A stretch of DNA of 64,000 nt from positions 1 through 64,000 of the forward strand of contig DATMRF010000114.1 of NCBI GenBank assembly GCA_035566435.1, written 5' to 3'. A program made the translations under genes and the position numbers. Within the stretch, counting starts at the first letter, position 1. Each line of letters begins with the position of its first letter. A model generated the notes under the pieces. It was not told the DNA's origin. It did no database searches and was given only the letters and a program-made list of their open reading frames with translations. Shown in pieces: positions 8,400-15,736 of this stretch. Origin of the DNA: DATMRF01 sp035566435. GTDB taxonomy: Bacteria; Verrucomicrobiota; Verrucomicrobiia; Limisphaerales; UBA8199.

Positions 8400-9380
8400 T
8401 CACACTTTGACGCCTGGCGGCGCGGGAGACTCTTCTTCCAGCCGGCGCAGCAGGGCCTGGCAGAACTCGATGAACCAAGGCCGGCGGCGGCTTACCTCGG
8501 GCGGTTCCGCCGGACGCGGCACCTTCAGGACCTCGACCAGCCGACCCGGGTTGGCCGCCATCAGGAAAACTCGATCCCCCAAATACACCGCCTCTTCGAC
8601 GGAATGAGTTACGAGAAAGACGGTTTCTTCCTTCTCGTTCCAGAGCTGGATCAGCAACTCCTGCATCCGCAGCCGAATGCCCGGGTCCAAAGCGCCAAAG
8701 GGCTCGTCCATCAGGAGGATGCGTGGCTGCAGAATCAGTGTGGCGGCGATGGCTACCCGCTGTTGCATGCCGCCCGAAAGCTCAGAGGGGAATTTCCGCT
8801 CGCACCCATCGAGCCCCACCTTCTTGACCCAATCCCTCGCCCGGTCCAGTCGCTCAGAGCGTGGCACGCCCCGGAGTTTCAAACCAAAGGCGACATTCTC
8901 GAGAGCAGTCAGGTGCGGCAAAAGCGAGTACTTCTGGTCCACCAACCCACGATCCGGTCCAGGTTCGTGAATGGGCTTCCCGAACACCTGAACCTCTCCT
9001 TGTGTTTGCGGGAAGTGGGGTTTCAATCCGGCGATAATTCGCAACAGTGTCGATTTGCCGCAACCAGAGGGACCGACAATGGTCACCAACTCGCCAATGT
9101 TCGGCAAGTCCTCGACCACAAAGGAGAGGTCGTGCAGAGCGACTTTGGCGTCCTGCCCATTGCCGAAGCTCTTGCAGACGTTCTTGAACACGACGACATG
9201 GGGGCGTTCAGCAAGTGTTGACCCGGTAGCCTGGGCTGCGGTGGTCGAATGATGAGCCTTGGTTTCCGGCTGTCTGCCCTCCCCAGTCTTTTCTTGCGAA
9301 GCGCGAACCGGAGGCGACGCGGCGTTCGCCGGCGCAGCAGGTGATGATGTGGCTGCGGGTTGAGGGTCTGGCTCACTCAT
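8400..9380 (-). CDS. ABC transporter ATP-binding protein (nitrate/taurine-type)
   Basis: I take the ATG at 9378-9380 (MSEPDPQPA), giving 326 residues; the longer open frame reads through the permease gene. A low-complexity Pro/Ala-rich N-terminal extension of about 60 residues precedes the ATPase fold. Motifs are complete: Walker A GPSGCGKST, Q-loop region VDQKYSLLPHLTALENV, signature LSGGMQQR, Walker B ILLMDEPFGALD, and H-loop VTHSVEEA. The order and spacing match the SsuB/TauB/NrtD class. It starts two bases after the permease stop, so the two are translationally linked. Substrate prediction from this family would be unsafe because the binding protein is an unusual OmpA fusion. Confidence 0.88.
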   Translation of the reverse strand: MSEPDPQPAATSSPAAPANAASPPVRASQEKTGEGRQPETKAHHSTTAAQATGSTLAERPHVVVFKNVCKSFGNGQDAKVALHDLSFVVEDLPNIGELVTIVGPSGCGKSTLLRIIAGLKPHFPQTQGEVQVFGKPIHEPGPDRGLVDQKYSLLPHLTALENVAFGLKLRGVPRSERLDRARDWVKKVGLDGCERKFPSELSGGMQQRVAIAATLILQPRILLMDEPFGALDPGIRLRMQELLIQLWNEKEETVFLVTHSVEEAVYLGDRVFLMAANPGRLVEVLKVPRPAEPPEVSRRRPWFIEFCQALLRRLEEESPAPPGVKV

Positions 9381-9382
9381 GG

Positions 9383-10252
9383 TTAGTCCTTCCGGCGGTA
9401 AGGAAACAGCAGGTCGCCGCCGAGGCGCCAGAGCCGGTCGCAGGCTACGGCGATAAGCACAATCACAATGATGATGGCAAAGATCGCGCCGGTCTGGCTG
9501 CGTCGATTGGATACCTCGATGAGGCCGCCCAGGCCGTATTCGGGCCGGACGAAAACTTCGGCCATGATGATCCAACCCCAGCCGACGCCATAGACGCCGC
9601 GGAGATGGTCCCAGATGTTGGCTTTGGCGACGGGAAACAACACGTGGCGCACGAGCTGCCATTGCGAGGCGCCCTTGGTGACCGCCACATCCAGGAACGC
9701 CGAGGGCACATCGGCGATGTCCTTGATGACCAGCGGCAATAGTGCGACGAAGCAGCCGATGAACAGGAAGCCGATCTTCTGGGCCTCGCCGGTCCCAAAC
9801 CAGGTCATGCTGAGGGGGATGAAGACGACGATCGGCACGTAGGCGCCGGCGAGGGAGAGCGGGCGAAAGAAAGCAGCGACGGGTGGGAAGGTGGCCATAT
9901 AAACTCCCAGGGGGACGGCGACCAGGGCGGCGAGTCCGAAACCAGCGCTCACGCGCAGCCAGGAATAAAACGCGCTGCGGACCAGGCCCTGTTGGAAATG
10001 CAGCGGGCCGAAAGCCTTGAGCACCTCCATCGGGCTGGGCATGATGAGAGCTTGAACGATGCGTTCTTCGGGGCCGCCGCGAGTGACGAACCACCAAACC
10101 CCCACCACCAGAGCGATGAACAGCGTGGTCACGCCGAGGGCTTCGGCGTACGGCAAATCGCCATTGACCCGCAGCCGCGCAAGCCGCACTGCCAGCGTGA
10201 GCAGGCCCACGAAGACCAGGGCGAAGATGAGGAACCTAAGGAATTGGAGCAT
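9383..10252 (-). CDS. ABC transporter permease (SsuC/TauC type)
   Basis: I use the ATG at 10250-10252 (MLQFLRFLIF), giving 289 residues. The protein has about six to seven hydrophobic segments and the BPD_transp_1 coupling motif in the cytoplasmic loop, with EAQK and DVAVTKGASQWQLVRHVLFPVA (the E-A-A-x3-G-type loop). The first 60 residues add an extra N-terminal membrane segment. It lies between the SBP-OmpA gene (85 bases upstream) and the ATPase gene (two bases downstream). The permease probably dimerises to form the channel for whatever ligand the OmpA-fused protein binds. Confidence 0.87.
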   Translation of the reverse strand: MLQFLRFLIFALVFVGLLTLAVRLARLRVNGDLPYAEALGVTTLFIALVVGVWWFVTRGGPEERIVQALIMPSPMEVLKAFGPLHFQQGLVRSAFYSWLRVSAGFGLAALVAVPLGVYMATFPPVAAFFRPLSLAGAYVPIVVFIPLSMTWFGTGEAQKIGFLFIGCFVALLPLVIKDIADVPSAFLDVAVTKGASQWQLVRHVLFPVAKANIWDHLRGVYGVGWGWIIMAEVFVRPEYGLGGLIEVSNRRSQTGAIFAIIIVIVLIAVACDRLWRLGGDLLFPYRRKD

Positions 10253-10337
10253 TTCAGCGATTAAGATGCACTTCCGCGCCGCTTGCTTTTCCAGCGCCAA
10301 GTTGCAACTCTGCGCACGGAGCGGGCGGAAGCAGGGA

Positions 10338-12077
10338 TTACGAACCTGACTCCAGCGGGAAGACCTTAACTTCCACGCGCCGATTCTTTTTGTTGTTCTC
10401 GGCGTTGCTGCTGTCAGTGCAGCCTGGGAGCGGATTATCCCAGCCATTGCCGACCACCTTGAACTTGTTCGGGTCGAACTTGTATTTCTCCATGATGGCT
10501 TTGCGGACGGCATCCGCGCGGTCGTAGGAGAGCTGGCGCACCAGATCAGAAGGGACAATCCCTTTCCTGCTGGCATCGGTGTTGCCCTCGATGATTATGT
10601 AGGCGTTGCCGAATCGGCCGGCCAGCTTGCCGATTTCCTCCAGCGTCGCGGGGATGCTGGCGTCATAGTTCGCGTTGAGGGTGAAGCCATTCGGCTCGAA
10701 GGAGATCATGACCGCTTTGGTCAACACCTGGCCGGCGCCGGCTTCCGGGCTGAGCTTCAGGAGCGCATCCGGTTTAAAGGTGGGCTGCGAAAGGTCTCGC
10801 ACGTCTTTATAGGAGTCGGCCATGGCGGCCAGGAGGGTCTGAGCCTTGACCTTTGCGACCGGCACAGTAATGGGAATCGTGCCAAGAGACTTGTAGATGG
10901 TCGAAGCGCTGTTCCACACAACCTCAAAGTTGGCGGGATTGAACGGGTCAAGAAAGAACTTGGCGTTTTCGCGGTAGTTGGTCAGGTGCGCGTCGCCTTC
11001 CGCGACGCCGCCATCGCTGCCGATCATCTTGCCGCAGTCTTCTTCGGGCAGCTTGAAGGCCATAGCCAGGGCCCGCGCGGCGTTCTTGGGATCTTTGCGG
11101 ACCATATCCATACCGTCGAAGATGCCCTGAACCAGGCCGGAAACAACCTGGGGATGATCGCGGTAGAAATCGTTGCGGACTGCCCAGACATCGGCGATGA
11201 GATGGTTGGCGGTGCCGGTCGTTACCACCAGACGCGTGCTACCTTTTAGAGCGTCCGTGATGTTATAAATGTCCGGGGACCAACCTACGAATGCGTCGAA
11301 GGTCTTATCCTGGACGAAGATTTTCGCGGCCGAGGGAGCGTCGGCCGCCCATTTGAAGTCGATATCGTTCGGGTCGATGCCGGCGTCGATGAGCAGCGCC
11401 ATGATCAAGTAGTGGCTGGGAGAGTTTTGGGCCAGGATCACCTTCTTGCGTTTGCCGCCCGTCATGCGGAAATCGTTGATGCTGCGGATTTCGCCCCGGG
11501 CGACCACTCCGTCGCCGCCCGCGGAAAAGTCAATCTGCTGGCAGACGACCGGGACAGTGCGGGAGTCCTTGACGAGTTCAGGAGCGAAGAGAGCGATCAT
11601 ATCGAGCGTGCCCCAGAGGATATGGCTCTGGCCGCTGGCGAAGAGGTCACGCGCCTTGACAGGGTCATCGACAATGCTAAGCCGCACGTAGAACCCGTAC
11701 TTCTTGGCGAACACGCTCTGGTCGTTGGGCTCCAGGCCGGCGTTTGCCACGATGATGGGCGCCCAGCCGGGCCACACGTTGATCGGGAACTCGACGATTG
11801 GCTTGCCGTCCTTGGTGGGTTTGGCGTAGTCGCTCACTCCCGTCACAGCGGGAATGCCGGAGCGTTCGACGAGCGTCGCCGCATTGGTGCCGATGAGCAG
11901 CGGAATATCCACCGGCGCGGCCTTGGCCCTGGCGATTTCCTCTTTCACCTTGGCGACGTCAATGGGCTGGCTTTGGGGCCGCATTTGGGGTGCGATTTTA
12001 TCCCACCAGCGATAGACACCGAAGCCGACGATGCCCAAAAACAGGATGGTTAAAACGATTTTTCCTTTAGCAGTCAT
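10338..12077 (-). CDS. Membrane-anchored substrate-binding protein fused to an OmpA peptidoglycan-binding domain
   Basis: 579 residues. The N-terminus is an uncleaved-looking membrane anchor (GKIVLTILFLGIVGFGVYRWW). Residues about 80-430 resemble the NMT1/SsuA class of solute-binding proteins (FPINVWPGWAPIIVANAGL, DDPVKARDLFASGQSHI, LIMALLIDAGIDPNDIDFKW). The last 130 residues are an OmpA_C domain: GNTDASRKGIVP, LSYDRADAVRKAIMEKY and NRRVEVKVFP contain the Asp and Arg used to hold diaminopimelate in peptidoglycan. The gene heads the permease-ATPase pair. The layout would tether the binding protein to both inner membrane and wall. A transport or sensing role is inferred; the ligand is unknown. 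Confidence 0.82.
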   Translation of the reverse strand: MTAKGKIVLTILFLGIVGFGVYRWWDKIAPQMRPQSQPIDVAKVKEEIARAKAAPVDIPLLIGTNAATLVERSGIPAVTGVSDYAKPTKDGKPIVEFPINVWPGWAPIIVANAGLEPNDQSVFAKKYGFYVRLSIVDDPVKARDLFASGQSHILWGTLDMIALFAPELVKDSRTVPVVCQQIDFSAGGDGVVARGEIRSINDFRMTGGKRKKVILAQNSPSHYLIMALLIDAGIDPNDIDFKWAADAPSAAKIFVQDKTFDAFVGWSPDIYNITDALKGSTRLVVTTGTANHLIADVWAVRNDFYRDHPQVVSGLVQGIFDGMDMVRKDPKNAARALAMAFKLPEEDCGKMIGSDGGVAEGDAHLTNYRENAKFFLDPFNPANFEVVWNSASTIYKSLGTIPITVPVAKVKAQTLLAAMADSYKDVRDLSQPTFKPDALLKLSPEAGAGQVLTKAVMISFEPNGFTLNANYDASIPATLEEIGKLAGRFGNAYIIIEGNTDASRKGIVPSDLVRQLSYDRADAVRKAIMEKYKFDPNKFKVVGNGWDNPLPGCTDSSNAENNKKNRRVEVKVFPLESGS

Positions 12078-12096
12078 AGGAGGTCCAAACGGTTCG

Positions 12097-12182
12097 GATT
12101 AATGGATTAATGGATTAATGGATTGGTGGATTAATGGATTAGTGGATTGGTGGATTAATGGATTAGTGGATTAATGGATTGG
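12097..12182 (+). repeat. Tandem octamer repeat (TGGATTAA)n, left arm
   Basis: About ten tandem copies of an eight-base unit TGGATTAA with variants TGGATTAG and TGGATTGG. The reverse complement of the same unit occurs at 12722-12756 on the other side of the four-helix-bundle gene, so the two arrays form an imperfect long inverted repeat. Confidence 0.85.
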
Positions 12183-12186
12183 TGCG

Positions 12187-12651
12187 TCAATTGTCGGTTG
12201 GGGCACAGTCCTTCATTGGCTGCGTTGGCGAATTGGCCGAATGACGTGGCAGCGCGTCGGACCACGCTCCCGTCCCGCGCTTGATCTCCATGGATTCGAT
12301 CAGACCCAGGAGCTTGTTCTCTACCTCGTAATGCAGTCGATCGAACTCCTCAAATTCGGCGTCGTTCATCAACCTTACGCGCCGGAGCCCGCCAGCTCGC
12401 GTGAGCGCCTCTGCCAAGGAGCCTTTGGCGGTGTATAAAAACTGAAGGTACTCCGGGAGGGTTCTCCGCCCGTAACCTTCGGCGACGTTGGACGAAATCG
12501 ACTGGGCGGCATCCGTGAACTGTGACTTGAGTTTGAAATCCGCTACGTGGTCCGCGAACCGGAATGCAAGGTCAAACAGGTCCATCCCGCGCTGCCACAC
12601 TTCGAGTTTCATGTAACCGCGGTTCAAGTTGCGTCGCTTTGTATATTCCAT
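12187..12651 (-). CDS. Four-helix bundle protein (23S rRNA intervening-sequence protein family)
   Basis: 154 residues. Hallmarks of the S23/IVS four-helix family are visible: the early motif MKLEVWQRGMDLFDLAFRF, then SQFTDAAQSISSNVAEGYGR, LPEYLQFLYTAKGSLAEA, and a last helix FDRLHYEVENKLLGLIESM. Relatives are encoded inside intervening sequences of 23S rRNA genes and near diversity-generating retroelements. The fold binds nucleic acid in one relative (Avd), but no activity is known for most. Here the gene is free-standing and framed by inverted octamer arrays, inside an otherwise co-directional operon. The start may be internal Met14. Confidence 0.85.
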   Translation of the reverse strand: MEYTKRRNLNRGYMKLEVWQRGMDLFDLAFRFADHVADFKLKSQFTDAAQSISSNVAEGYGRRTLPEYLQFLYTAKGSLAEALTRAGGLRRVRLMNDAEFEEFDRLHYEVENKLLGLIESMEIKRGTGAWSDALPRHSANSPTQPMKDCAPTDN

Positions 12652-12721
12652 AAATCCCTCGACTCAGTTCATCGAACTCCGATGCTGCCCTTACTTCAGC
12701 TTCCCAGCCGCACGCGCGCTT

Positions 12722-12756
12722 TCATTAATCCACTAATCCATCAATCCATTAATCCA
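12722..12756 (-). repeat. Tandem octamer repeat, right inverted arm
   Basis: Four copies of TTAATCCA with variants, as in CATTAATCCACTAATCCATC. This is the reverse complement of the array at 12097-12182. It lies just after the stop of the PspA-like gene. Confidence 0.8.
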
Positions 12757-12760
12757 GCGG

Positions 12761-13519
12761 CTATTTTTCAGGAATCCTCTGTCGTTCGGGTTGGGCGGCA
12801 GGAGGGGCCGCGGTGGCGGCCACGTCGGGTTGGACCATGCCCATCTTCTTTTTATATTCCTGGAACAGCACGGCGCCACGGGCTTTGCGGGCTTCCTGCT
12901 GGCGGGCGATGCCGGAGCCCATTTCCTTGGCCAGGTCGAGCGTCGCCCGCATTTGGCCTTCGCCCGAGGCGGCGGACTGGCGCAATTGCTGCATGGATTG
13001 GCCCATCTCGCCGCCCATCATGCCCTGCAATTCCGTGATCGAGCTTTTCATCATACCCGCAAGGCCCTCGAGCGAGCGGCCGATGGCAACCTTGGCTTTC
13101 ACCGCCTCGAACTCGCGCTGGAATCGCTGAATCTCCCGCAGGCTTTCGGCAATGATCGCGGTGTTTTGGTTATAGAGCTGTTCAAGGTTGTCCGCCTGGC
13201 TCTTGTTATCGTTGAGGTCCTGTTCGAGCGTCGCCAGTTCCTCGGCGTAATGCGAGCCGTTGGCTTCGTCATTAGCCGCGGCCGCGGCCTGGAGGAGGCT
13301 CTGCAATTCGTCGCGTTGGCGGTCCTGCCGCTTGATTTGGTCCTTCAGCAGCGCGATTTGGCCCGCAAGCTGCCCATTCGCATAATGGGCCTTGTCGGCC
13401 TTCGCTTTGGAGTCGCGGATGCCGCGCTCGACGACCGCCTGGTTGATGGCGTCGGTTTCGGTGGCTTTCTCGGCGACTAAACCGAGCCAGATAAAGATTC
13501 GTTTGATCGCTCTGAACAT
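12761..13519 (-). CDS. PspA/IM30-like coiled-coil protein
   Basis: 252 residues, almost entirely helical and charged. The N-terminus (MFRAIKRIFIWLGLVAEKA) is amphipathic, as in PspA/Vipp1, where it inserts into stressed membranes. The central run has the PspA rhythm, with alternating basic and acidic heptads (LKDQIKRQDRQRDELQ; YAEELATLEQDLNDNKSQAD), followed by EFEAVKAKVAIGRSLEG. The tail is Ala/Pro-rich. PspA-type proteins are ESCRT-III-like and protect the inner membrane. The gene starts 11 bases after the vWA gene stop. Similarity is judged by pattern, so another coiled-coil family cannot be excluded. Confidence 0.62.
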   Translation of the reverse strand: MFRAIKRIFIWLGLVAEKATETDAINQAVVERGIRDSKAKADKAHYANGQLAGQIALLKDQIKRQDRQRDELQSLLQAAAAANDEANGSHYAEELATLEQDLNDNKSQADNLEQLYNQNTAIIAESLREIQRFQREFEAVKAKVAIGRSLEGLAGMMKSSITELQGMMGGEMGQSMQQLRQSAASGEGQMRATLDLAKEMGSGIARQQEARKARGAVLFQEYKKKMGMVQPDVAATAAPPAAQPERQRIPEK

Positions 13520-13530
13520 AGGATTCTTTC

Positions 13531-14247
13531 TTATTTGGTTTTGGTTGGCTCTTCCTCCTCAAGCAGGATCTTTCGCTGGAGGATGAACTGAAGCTGCGAA
13601 TTGAGCTGCGTCTCGTCCGCCGCGCCGACCACGGTTGCGCCGAGCTTCTTGACCGGGTCGAACACTTTCGCATCGACATCGAACGCGATGAAATGGACGG
13701 AAAGAGCGGTGCCTTGCTCCGCGGCTTGTTGCTTGAGCCGCGGCAGCACCCGCGCCGGGTCCGGACCGGCGGTATTCATACCGTCGGTGATGATCAACAC
13801 ATGCTTGCGGGATAAGGGAGAGTTCAAAACCGTTCGGCTGGCAGCGGTCAGGGTGTTGCCCAGCGGGGTGCTCCCGTTTGGATTAGAGAAATGCTCGGCC
13901 CAGTTCTGGATTGCGGCGGCATCAAACGGGCCGAACCTAATCGCTTCGCGCGCCTGGTTGCCCTGAAAAGTGAAGAGGCCTGCGTGGATTTTGCGCGGCG
14001 CGCCCGCCGCGGTATTCGTTGCAAAACTTTGTATTTGCTTTGCCACCGCCAAGAGGGCCCGATTAGCAATAACGAATTTGGGCGCGGAGTGGCCGGACCG
14101 GTCCAGGACCGGATCCCTCATGCTGCCCGAGGTGTCGTAAATGATCGCCAGCGCCACGCCGTCTTCCTCCGCCGCCCGGAGGCGGGCGGAACCGAAGCCC
14201 CCGACTGTGAGAACGGTCAGAATAGCTACCCAGCGTATGGTTTTCAT
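13531..14247 (-). CDS. Exported von Willebrand factor A domain protein
   Basis: I choose the ATG at 14245-14247 (MKTIRWVAILTVLTVGG), giving 238 residues with a clear signal peptide ending near RLRAAEE. The vWA fold has a full metal site (MIDAS): DTSGSM at about residue 38, NGSTPLG for the threonine, and ITDGMNT for the aspartate. The C-terminus (LQFILQRKILLEEEE) is charged. Secreted vWA proteins of this type bind partners through a metal ion. It is first in the minus-strand block and is followed 11 bases later by the PspA-like gene. I infer an assembly or sensing role at the periplasmic face. Confidence 0.82.
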   Translation of the reverse strand: MKTIRWVAILTVLTVGGFGSARLRAAEEDGVALAIIYDTSGSMRDPVLDRSGHSAPKFVIANRALLAVAKQIQSFATNTAAGAPRKIHAGLFTFQGNQAREAIRFGPFDAAAIQNWAEHFSNPNGSTPLGNTLTAASRTVLNSPLSRKHVLIITDGMNTAGPDPARVLPRLKQQAAEQGTALSVHFIAFDVDAKVFDPVKKLGATVVGAADETQLNSQLQFILQRKILLEEEEPTKTK

Positions 14248-14444
14248 GTTCAGTCCTGGACTGCCAACTACTCCCAACCGCACCGGTCGGCCGATGGATA
14301 ACAATTGGCTCATTCGCTGTCAATCTAACAGTCACCGGTCAGGCAGGCATTTATAATCCGCGACAAGGTTTATAGGCGCCGCGAAAAATGGGGATTGCGC
14401 CGAGCCTGGATTCCAGACAGCATTCGGGCACAGCTCTAACAGGT

Positions 14445-15134
14445 ATGCCTAAGAGAATTGTACTGATCACCGGCAGTACCCGTGGACTGGGGCGGGCAAT
14501 GGTGGATGAGTTTAGCCGCTTGGGGCATACGGTTCTTGGATGCGGCCGGACCCGGCAGGAAATCGACCAGCTCCGGCAGCAGTTCGGGCGGCCGCATGAT
14601 TTTTATGCGGTCGATGTGTCATCCGACGACGAGGTCAAATCCTGGGCGAGTGTGCTGCTCAGTTCGAAGGGTCCGCCTGACCTAGTGCTCAACAATGCCG
14701 GGGTGATCAACAAAAATGCGCCGTTATGGGAAATCGGCGCCCGCGAGTTTTCGCGAGTGCTCGACGTCAACGTAGCCGGCGCGGCCAACGTGATTCGTCA
14801 CTTCGTGCCGGAGATGGTTAAGCGCAAGCGGGGTGTCGTCGTGAACTTCAGTTCGGGCTGGGGGCGCTCGACGGACCCGGAGGTCGCGCCATATTGCGCC
14901 AGCAAGTGGGCGATCGAAGGTCTGACGCAGGCCTTCGCGCAAGAACTGCCCTCGGGCATGGCGGCCGTCGCACTCAATCCAGGCATCATCAACACGGAAA
15001 TGCTCCGAAGCTGTTTCGGCAACTCGGCGGCGAACTATCCGTCGCCAGCGGCGTGGGCTAAGACCGCAGTTCCGTTTTTGCTGAAACTGGGGCCGGAACA
15101 TAATGGCAAACAGCTCGATGCGCCGGGCAAGTAA
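14445..15134 (+). CDS. Short-chain dehydrogenase/reductase
   Basis: I choose the ATG at 14445 (MPKRIVLITG), giving 229 residues, normal for a classical SDR. Cofactor motif TGSTRGLG sits at residues 9-16, NNAGVIN marks the sheet after strand 4, the active site is SSGWG with YCASK (Tyr-x3-Lys), and NPGIINTEM follows. The Arg after the first glycine-rich loop favours NADP(H). The substrate is unknown. It is divergent from the vWA gene and has a long inverted repeat right after its stop that could end transcription. Confidence 0.85.
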   Translation: MPKRIVLITGSTRGLGRAMVDEFSRLGHTVLGCGRTRQEIDQLRQQFGRPHDFYAVDVSSDDEVKSWASVLLSSKGPPDLVLNNAGVINKNAPLWEIGAREFSRVLDVNVAGAANVIRHFVPEMVKRKRGVVVNFSSGWGRSTDPEVAPYCASKWAIEGLTQAFAQELPSGMAAVALNPGIINTEMLRSCFGNSAANYPSPAAWAKTAVPFLLKLGPEHNGKQLDAPGK

Positions 15135-15136
15135 GC

Positions 15137-15216
15137 CCAGGGGCGGGGGCGGCCACGTCCCCGTTGATCGCTCTTTGACGAGGACCGCACGGGGACGTGG
15201 CCGTCCCCGCCCCTGG
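15137..15216. repeat. Palindromic element, family GGGGACGGCCACGTCCCC, intergenic copy
   Basis: Long hairpin: the left arm GGGCGGCCACGTCCCCGT (from about 15145) pairs with the right arm ACGGGGACGTGGCCGTCCCC (15189-15208), and both arms continue outward with CCAGGGGCG/CGCCCCTGG. The loop is about 25 bases. A close relative lies inside the reading frame at 26044-26121. It starts three bases after the SDR stop and may also act as a terminator. Confidence 0.82.
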
Positions 15217-15249
15217 TGGATTCTTTCGCCTCGGCGATCCTTGGCCAAC

Positions 15250-15360
15250 GTGGTAGGGCGCGCTGTCTGAACGCGCCGCGAGCCGTGCGAGACCTCAGGC
15301 GCAGCGGCTTCTGCTTGGCGGAAGGTGCAGCGGCTGTTTGAGGACAAACAGCCCTACCAC
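15250..15360. repeat. Interspersed palindromic repeat with GTGGTAGGGC ends
   Basis: The segment begins GTGGTAGGGCGCGCTGTC and ends GACAAACAGCCCTACCAC, so its ends pair into a stem of about 16 bases with mismatches, enclosing GC-rich sub-hairpins. It lies alone between the SDR gene and the small gene at 15463. I infer a non-autonomous repeat family. Confidence 0.65.
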
Positions 15361-15462
15361 AGTCACCCATTGGCGAATAGTTCCCGGCGTTCGCTAAAGA
15401 TTGAGGTGACCGCCCTCCACTCGATGATTGACGTTAGACCCGCCAACGGTTAGCCTTTAGGT

Positions 15463-15729
15463 ATGGCTGACGTGAGCAAAAAGAAGCGTACTCGGAAAGC
15501 AGTATTGCTGGGCCTCGGACTGGATTCCGACGGCCACAAGCGGCTGACCACCGGGCCGAACTTCCTGCTCCTGGGCGGCTCGGCGGAGACGCATGAGGTG
15601 ATGACCGAAAAGGCCATCAAAATCAACGAGCGCCTGACCTCGAAAGGCAAACAGCTCGAAGACGTGACCAAGGAAGAGTTCGACGACATCGCCCGATCGG
15701 TCGGCCTGCATCAGGCCAGGCAGGAGTAA
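15463..15729 (+). CDS. Small protein of unknown function
   Basis: 88 residues, basic at the N-terminus (MADVSKKKRTRKAVLLGLGL), with a central GPNFLLLGGSAETHEVMTEK segment and a charged C-terminal helix. There is no signal peptide or membrane segment. I do not recognise a family. The regular amino-acid composition, lack of repeats and plausible start after a gene-free stretch make a real gene likely. It converges with the GNAT gene (stop 15737). Confidence 0.6.
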   Translation: MADVSKKKRTRKAVLLGLGLDSDGHKRLTTGPNFLLLGGSAETHEVMTEKAIKINERLTSKGKQLEDVTKEEFDDIARSVGLHQARQE

Positions 15730-15736
15730 CGGAATC

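Larger units (their letters stand above)
12097..12756. mobile_element. Candidate inverted-repeat element carrying the four-helix gene
   Basis: The four-helix gene lies between (TGGATTAA)n arrays on the left and their reverse complement on the right (12722-12756). The unit interrupts the spacing between the PspA-like gene (stop 12761) and the SBP-OmpA gene (start 12077), which otherwise look like parts of one operon. This resembles the organisation of rRNA intervening sequences, whose ends pair into a stem. Mobility is inferred; no target duplication was identified. Confidence 0.45.

Noticed and set aside
8400..12077. Plain nitrate or taurine uptake operon
   Set aside because: The ATPase and permease fit that class, but the binding protein is an OmpA fusion in a block with PspA-like, vWA and AAA+ genes, so a nutrient label would be misleading.
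12187..12651. Part of a diversity-generating retroelement (Avd-like)
   Set aside because: No reverse transcriptase or template/variable repeat pair was found nearby.
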